NCBI GenBank assembly: GCA_902493595.1
Contig: CABUPU010000001.1
Coordinates: forward strand, 62,001 to 126,000
DNA length: 64,000 nt
Reading direction: 5' to 3'
From: an uncultured Mycoplasma sp.
Lineage (GTDB): Bacteria > Bacillota_I > Bacilli_A > RF39 > UBA660
In this document: positions 60,591-64,000 of the stretch, in pieces
Layout: every line of letters starts with the position of its first letter
Numbering within the stretch: the stretch's first letter is position 1
Translations under genes and position numbers: made by a program
The notes under the pieces: model-generated
Database searches by the model: none
Seen by the model: only the letters and a program-made list of their open reading frames with translations
Told to the model about the DNA's origin: nothing

Positions 60591-61505
60591 ATGAAAGATT
60601 TAATAGAGTATTATTATAATTTAGTAATTGATAAACTTTTTATCGAGGATGATAAGTATCATTTTATTTTAAATAACCATGATTTTTATTTTGTATATTT
60701 TTCTAGAACTAAAGAGGATCTCGAAGATATTTTATTTGTTTCAAATGAATTGAAACAAAAGGGTATAAATGTTCATAATATTAAGTTAAATATTAATAAT
60801 AGTTATTTAACAAAGGTTGATGGAATTGATTATGTTTTACTCGAAGTATTTAATAAAGATGAAATAATAGATATATTTAGTATAAATAATTATAATAAGA
60901 AGCTTTCATTAAATGGTATAAAAAGTAATCTTTATCGTAATAATTGGGCTTATTTATGGAGTGTAAAAGTAGATTATATAGAAAGCCAATTAAATGAGAT
61001 TCAGTATGATAAAATAATTGATAATTCAATAGATTATTATATTGGTCTTTCAGAAAATGCTATATACTATGTTAATAATGTAAATTCAAAATATAGTATG
61101 TCATCTTTAGATAAAATAGTTTTATCAAGAAAAAGGATTATTAGTCCAAATTATAGTTTAAATTATTTTAATCCACTTTCATTTATATTTGATTTAGAGG
61201 TTCGCGATATAACGGAGTATATAAAATCAACTTTTTTTGATAATGGTGATGCTTATCTTGATTTAGAGTCTTATTTAAAAAGTACTAAACTTACAATATA
61301 TTCATATAATATGCTTTTTGCAAGACTACTTTTTCCATCATACTATTTTGATATTTATGAAAAGGTTGTTAATAAAGATACATCATCAGAAAATCTGCTT
61401 AAAATTATTGACAAAGCAAATGACTATGAAAATTTTCTAAAAAAAGCATATGTTTTAATATCAACATATGCTCCCTTAGAAAATATTGAGTGGCTTAAAA
61501 ATTAA
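60591..61505 (+). CDS. YutH/CotS-like spore coat kinase-fold protein (probable)
   Basis: A 304-residue protein whose outline fits the YutH/CotS spore coat family (degenerate aminoglycoside-phosphotransferase fold): NWAYLWSVKVDYIESQLNEI near 115-134 and IYSYNMLFARLLFPSYYFD near 240-258. The match is by general pattern and by synteny with yutD and a NifU-like gene, as in Bacillus yutD/yutH/yutI, not by a catalytic motif. TATATT (60580-60585) ends 5 bases before ATG and there is no ribosome site. It overlaps the converging NifU-like gene by 11 bases. Confidence 0.55.
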   Translation: MKDLIEYYYNLVIDKLFIEDDKYHFILNNHDFYFVYFSRTKEDLEDILFVSNELKQKGINVHNIKLNINNSYLTKVDGIDYVLLEVFNKDEIIDIFSINNYNKKLSLNGIKSNLYRNNWAYLWSVKVDYIESQLNEIQYDKIIDNSIDYYIGLSENAIYYVNNVNSKYSMSSLDKIVLSRKRIISPNYSLNYFNPLSFIFDLEVRDITEYIKSTFFDNGDAYLDLESYLKSTKLTIYSYNMLFARLLFPSYYFDIYEKVVNKDTSSENLLKIIDKANDYENFLKKAYVLISTYAPLENIEWLKN

Positions 61506-61719
61506 CATTTATGATACCTTTAATATCAGGTATTTCTTCCTTAAAAAAGGTAAGTAAATTCTCATTAATTGTGTTATCCTGATATAAACAATTTGCACAA
61601 GCACCATAAAGTTTAATATAGATATAACCATCTTCATATTTAACAAATTCAATATCGCCACCATCCATATTTAAATAGGGACGAACTTTTTCAATAACAT
61701 TTAAAATCTTTTCTTCCAT
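61495..61719 (-). CDS. NifU-like iron-sulfur scaffold domain protein
   Basis: A 74-residue protein starting at 61719. It is a single NifU C-terminal domain with VRPYLNMDGGDIEFV and the cluster-binding CANC near 46-49. It binds or passes on [4Fe-4S] clusters; the Bacillus relative is YutI. Its 3' end converges with and overlaps the YutH-like gene. An upstream in-frame extension to 61893 is antisense to the next gene and rejected. Confidence 0.85.
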   Translation of the reverse strand: MEEKILNVIEKVRPYLNMDGGDIEFVKYEDGYIYIKLYGACANCLYQDNTINENLLTFFKEEIPDIKGIINVNF

Positions 61720-61788
61720 ATAAATCACTATATTATTATAGCATTTTTTTGGAAAATATGGTAGAATTTTGTTTGTGAGGAATAGTTT

Positions 61789-62148
61789 ATGGCAGAATAC
61801 AGAACGGGTAGTATCGTTAAATGCCAAGTAACTGGAATAGAGAAGTATGGAGCTTTTGTAAATATTGATGGTATTTACAGTGGTCTTATTCATATTTCGG
61901 AAATATCAAATGGTTTTGTAAAAGATATTAATGACTTTTTACAAATTGGTGAAATTATTTATACACAAATACTAGATGTAGATGAGGAAAATAATAGGCT
62001 TAAATTATCTATAAAAAATATAAATTATAAATCAAATACAAAAAGTAAAGTTAAGGAATCTAGACTTGGATTTTTACCTTTAAAAAATCATTTAAATACT
62101 TGGATTAGTGAAAAACTATCCGAAATAAATGAGAATAATCAAAAGTAG
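61789..62148 (+). CDS. S1 RNA-binding domain protein (YugI/CvfD-like)
   Basis: A 119-residue protein with one S1 domain in residues 1-75 (GSIVKCQVTGIEKYGAFVNI, SGLIHISEIS) and a Lys/Ser-rich C-terminus. It resembles general stress protein 13 (YugI) and CvfD, which bind ribosomes or mRNA and affect virulence or cold gene expression. A GTGAGG site precedes it. Confidence 0.85.
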   Translation: MAEYRTGSIVKCQVTGIEKYGAFVNIDGIYSGLIHISEISNGFVKDINDFLQIGEIIYTQILDVDEENNRLKLSIKNINYKSNTKSKVKESRLGFLPLKNHLNTWISEKLSEINENNQK

Positions 62149-62162
62149 GTTATTCTTTTTTA
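62133..62162 (+). terminator. Terminator of the S1 gene, overlapping its stop
   Basis: GAATAA / TTATTC with an 11-base loop is followed by six T. Confidence 0.65.
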
Positions 62163-62173
62163 ATTTATAACAT

Positions 62174-62196
62174 AAAAAAAACTTCCATAAGGAAGT
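62174..62196 (-). terminator. Terminator of the tRNA-Leu gene
   Basis: On the minus strand ACTTCC / GGAAGT is followed by seven T. Confidence 0.85.
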
Positions 62197-62206
62197 AATT
62201 TTTAAA

Positions 62207-62532
62207 TGGTGCCCGAGGCCGGACTTGAACCGGCACGGGTTTTAATGCCCGCAGGATTTTCGTACCACTATAACTTTCGTTACCAAACAATTTGTTTGTA
62301 GTCTGGACTTTCTCTTTACCATATTACAAAGTAATTTAGGTATTGCCCATAAAGTCTCTACACCTTGCTTATTTACATAAACCTTGGCTCGGGATTGCCA
62401 TCAGCGTTATCTGTAAGGTTTCCCCGAATTTGAGCAAATTCACTTATCGGATTTCTCACGATAGTGCTCAAGGCCTTCCAACTAAGTAAGAGGCCCTAAG
62501 TCCTGTGCGTCTACCTATTCCGCCACTCGGGC
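62207..62532 (-). tRNA. tRNA-Leu(TAA) interrupted by a group I intron
   Basis: Joined exons (62498-62532 and 62207-62260) give an 89-base tRNA with encoded CCA. The acceptor GCCCGAG pairs with CTCGGGC. The anticodon stem CAGGA/TCCTG encloses loop CTTAAAA with anticodon TAA. A long variable arm and GGTTCAAGTCC T-arm are normal for tRNA-Leu. The intron lies after U34 of the anticodon, the same position as the cyanobacterial and plastid tRNA-Leu intron. It has its own promoter and terminator. Confidence 0.93.
62261..62497 (-). other. Self-splicing group I intron in tRNA-Leu(UAA)
   Basis: 237 bases with no open frame. On the coding strand the four conserved core elements are visible in order: P (CGGGGAAACC), Q (GGCAATCCCGAGCC), R (GTGTAGAGACTTTA) and S (AGAGAAAGTCCAGAC). 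The 5' exon ends in U, and the intron ends in G, as required. P2 can form from GAGCA and TGCTC. A 7-bp hairpin (AGGGCCT / AGGCCTT) sits in the P1 loop region. By these elements it is of subgroup IC3. Folding was checked by hand only. Confidence 0.92.
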
Positions 62533-62562
62533 AGGCACTGTCTTAATTAATAAGACTTCTTA

Positions 62563-62591
62563 ATTATAACTTTTTTTTTAAGTAAGTGCAA
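62563..62591 (-). promoter_or_regulatory. Promoter of tRNA-Leu
   Basis: On the minus strand TTGCAC (62586-62591) and TATAAT (62563-62568) are 17 bases apart. Confidence 0.65.
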
Positions 62592-62703
62592 TACTTTTTT
62601 GTTAAAAATCTGAATAATATGTGAAAATGTATCTATTTTTTTACTGAAATTATGGATTTATAGTAAAAAGTTATAAAATATATTAATTTTTTTCAAAAGT
62701 TAA

Positions 62704-62733
62704 TTGACATTTGAAAATAGTTTATGCTATAAT
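62704..62733 (+). promoter_or_regulatory. Strong promoter of the four-tRNA operon
   Basis: TTGACA (62704-62709) and TATAAT (62728-62733) are 18 bases apart. TGC directly before the -10 makes it an extended -10. It precedes the first tRNA by 20 bases. Confidence 0.8.
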
Positions 62734-62753
62734 CAAATTGCGCTTGAAGAAAT

Positions 62754-62846
62754 GGAGGAATACCCAAGTCCGGTTGAAGGGACTGGTCTTGAAAACCAGG
62801 AGGTCGGGTGACCGGCGCAGGGGTTCGAATCCCTTTTCCTCCGCCA
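62754..62846 (+). tRNA. tRNA-Ser(TGA)
   Basis: 93 bases with encoded CCA. Acceptor GGAGGAA pairs with TTCCTCC, the anticodon loop CTTGAAA carries TGA, and there is a long variable arm as expected for tRNA-Ser. T-arm GGGTTCGAATCCC. First gene of the operon Ser-fMet-Asp-Phe. Confidence 0.95.
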
Positions 62847-62861
62847 ATTTAAAATTTATAT

Positions 62862-62939
<78 letters not shown>

Positions 62940-62941
62940 AT

Positions 62942-63018
62942 GGTTCCATAGTGTAGCGGCCTATCACGCTTGCCTGTCACGCAAGAGATCACGGGTTCAA
63001 ATCCCGTTGGAACCGCCA
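62942..63018 (+). tRNA. tRNA-Asp(GTC)
   Basis: 77 bases with encoded CCA. Acceptor GGTTCCA / TGGAACC, anticodon loop CTGTCAC with GTC and T-arm CGGGTTCAAATCCCG. Confidence 0.95.
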
Positions 63019-63021
63019 TTT

Positions 63022-63097
<76 letters not shown>

Positions 63098-63112
63098 GAA
63101 AAACAAATAATT

Positions 63113-63132
63113 CCCCAATGATGGGGTTTTTT
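63113..63132 (+). terminator. Terminator of the tRNA operon
   Basis: CCCC / GGGG with a 6-base AATGAT loop is followed by six T. Confidence 0.8.
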
Positions 63133-63251
63133 ATTTTGTTAAACATATTTTAAAACATACTTTTAAATGATTTTTCCTGATTCAATACAAAAAACTTTGA
63201 ATAACAAAATTTATATAGTATAATAGTAATTATTAATTGGAGGGTTTAGTA

Positions 63252-64000
63252 ATGAATTTAGAAAATGCAAAAGGGGAATTAGTAAAAAGATATAAATACT
63301 TATATGGTAATGCTTTTTAAATTTTAGCTCCATATATGTATGAAGAAACTAGCGAAGAACTTTTAAAAAGATTAAAAGAGCAACAAATAAAGTTTGGTAC
63401 TATTTTTGCAGATAAACCACTAATATATTTAAATATAAGTAGATTAGATGGAATAAATTCATTATTCGAAGAATTTTTATTATCTGATATACCTATGGAA
63501 GAAAGCAAACTTTATCAATTATTACAAAGTAAAAAAAATAATAAAGAATATTTAGAACAAGTAAGCTATGGTCTAGCGTTATTAGAAAAAGAAAATGCTG
63601 ATAAAAGATCATTTCCTTATACAATAGATATATTTAAAATATTAAGTAAAACTTGTGATTATATTGAAGAACAATCTGGTGATTTAAATAATAAAAAAAA
63701 TAAATTAAATGTACTTGATGAATATTATAGAATAGGAAGATACAAAAATAATGGAAAAATATATACAAGCGGAAGAAATTTAGACTTACACGATTGTGAT
63801 TCACTTTCATTTATAATTGATAAAAATCCAAGAAAGCCATTAAGAGATAAAAATGATGTTGGTGTAAAAAATAATTCGTTTATATCCGCAATAGTAACTG
63901 CACCTCATTATGAAGATAATTTATCAATTTTTACTGAAAATGAAAAACAACAAGTATATTTAACTTATCATGATGAATTACCTTGCAATTTAGAAATAGC
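63252..64000 (+). pseudogene. Hypothetical gene with an early in-frame stop, cut by the window edge
   Basis: A well-formed gene start (promoter TTGAAT at 63197-63202 and TATAAT at 63219-63224, GGAGGG site, ATG 63252) encodes 22 codons to YLYGNAF, then TAA at 63318. The same frame then stays open to the end of the window, starting ILAPYMYEETSEELL, for a further 226 or so codons. So one base change seems to have broken a protein of at least 249 residues. Translation could restart at ATG 63336, but no ribosome site is there. Family not recognised; the 3' end is outside the window. Confidence 0.6.

Larger units (their letters stand above)
62533..62753. other. Divergent promoter interval between tRNA-Leu and the tRNA operon
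   Basis: It holds the two divergent tRNA promoters, AT-rich filler, and nothing else I can identify. Confidence 0.5.

Noticed and set aside
62207..62532. Possible RNase P, tmRNA or other large structured RNA
   Set aside because: The two ends form a complete tRNA-Leu(UAA) and the middle carries the group I intron P, Q, R and S elements, which explains the whole segment.

Overview
The window is a very AT-rich chromosomal segment of a low-GC, spore-forming Firmicutes, probably an uncultured gut Bacilli/Erysipelotrichia-type lineage. Supporting signs are Shine-Dalgarno sites of the AGGAGG type, a T-box leader on serS, cell-wall genes (murG, murB, divIB, murD, a teichoic-acid-like glycan cluster) and several sporulation genes (spoIIIAH, gerE, gerM-like, spmA, spmB, yunB, a dacB-like carboxypeptidase). 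TGA is used as a stop and Trp is TGG, so this is the standard bacterial code, not the Mycoplasma code. G+C was judged by eye, not counted.

Layout. 1-14.7 kb: envelope glycan cluster with CDP-glycerol transferase, nucleotidyltransferase/aminotransferase fusion, LTA-synthase-like enzyme, TagGH-type exporter, fused GT4-GT2 glycosyltransferase, UDP-galactopyranose-mutase-like flavoenzyme, pyruvyltransferase, WecB, TuaH-like and TagA-like transferases. 14.7-16.3 kb: an opposed HTH-ImmA/IrrE plus PIN pair. 16.4-22.1 kb: NodB deacetylase, galE, T-box-serS, miaB. 22.1-24.4 kb (minus): tRNA-Arg and the spoIIIAH/gerE/gerM-like genes. 24.6-27.4 kb: an operon for a C39 peptidase-transporter, a short accessory protein and two tiny double-glycine peptides, read here as an undescribed two-peptide bacteriocin. 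27.4-30.5 kb: rpsU-yqeY and an ABC exporter. 30.5-39.7 kb: tandem anchored paralogues, an LTA-synthase-like protein, SipW-type secreted proteins, ZIP transporter, epimerase and patatin. 40-42.4 kb: an RloA/RloB (AbiL-like) pair and gene debris. 42.5-51.4 kb: a highly codon-biased SipW-type protein, a membrane protein, then murG-murB-divIB, a P-loop kinase, a short alaS and murD. 52.5-56.2 kb: gene debris, dacB-like, spmA, spmB, rluB. 56.2-62.1 kb: ferredoxin with a Cys/His tail, yunB, yutD, a YutH-like gene, NifU-like protein and an S1 protein. 62.2-63.1 kb: tRNA-Leu(UAA) split by a group I intron, and a Ser-fMet-Asp-Phe tRNA operon. The window ends in a gene with an early in-frame stop.

How they work together: the first 15 kb and the mur/divIB and LTA-synthase-like genes build and decorate the wall. 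The sporulation genes are scattered but share promoter features: one 14-base sequence precedes spoIIIAH, the dacB-like gene and yunB. The main hunt results are the bacteriocin locus, the tRNA-Leu group I intron, the shared and apparently leaderless sporulation promoters, and an alanyl-tRNA synthetase lacking its C-terminal domain.
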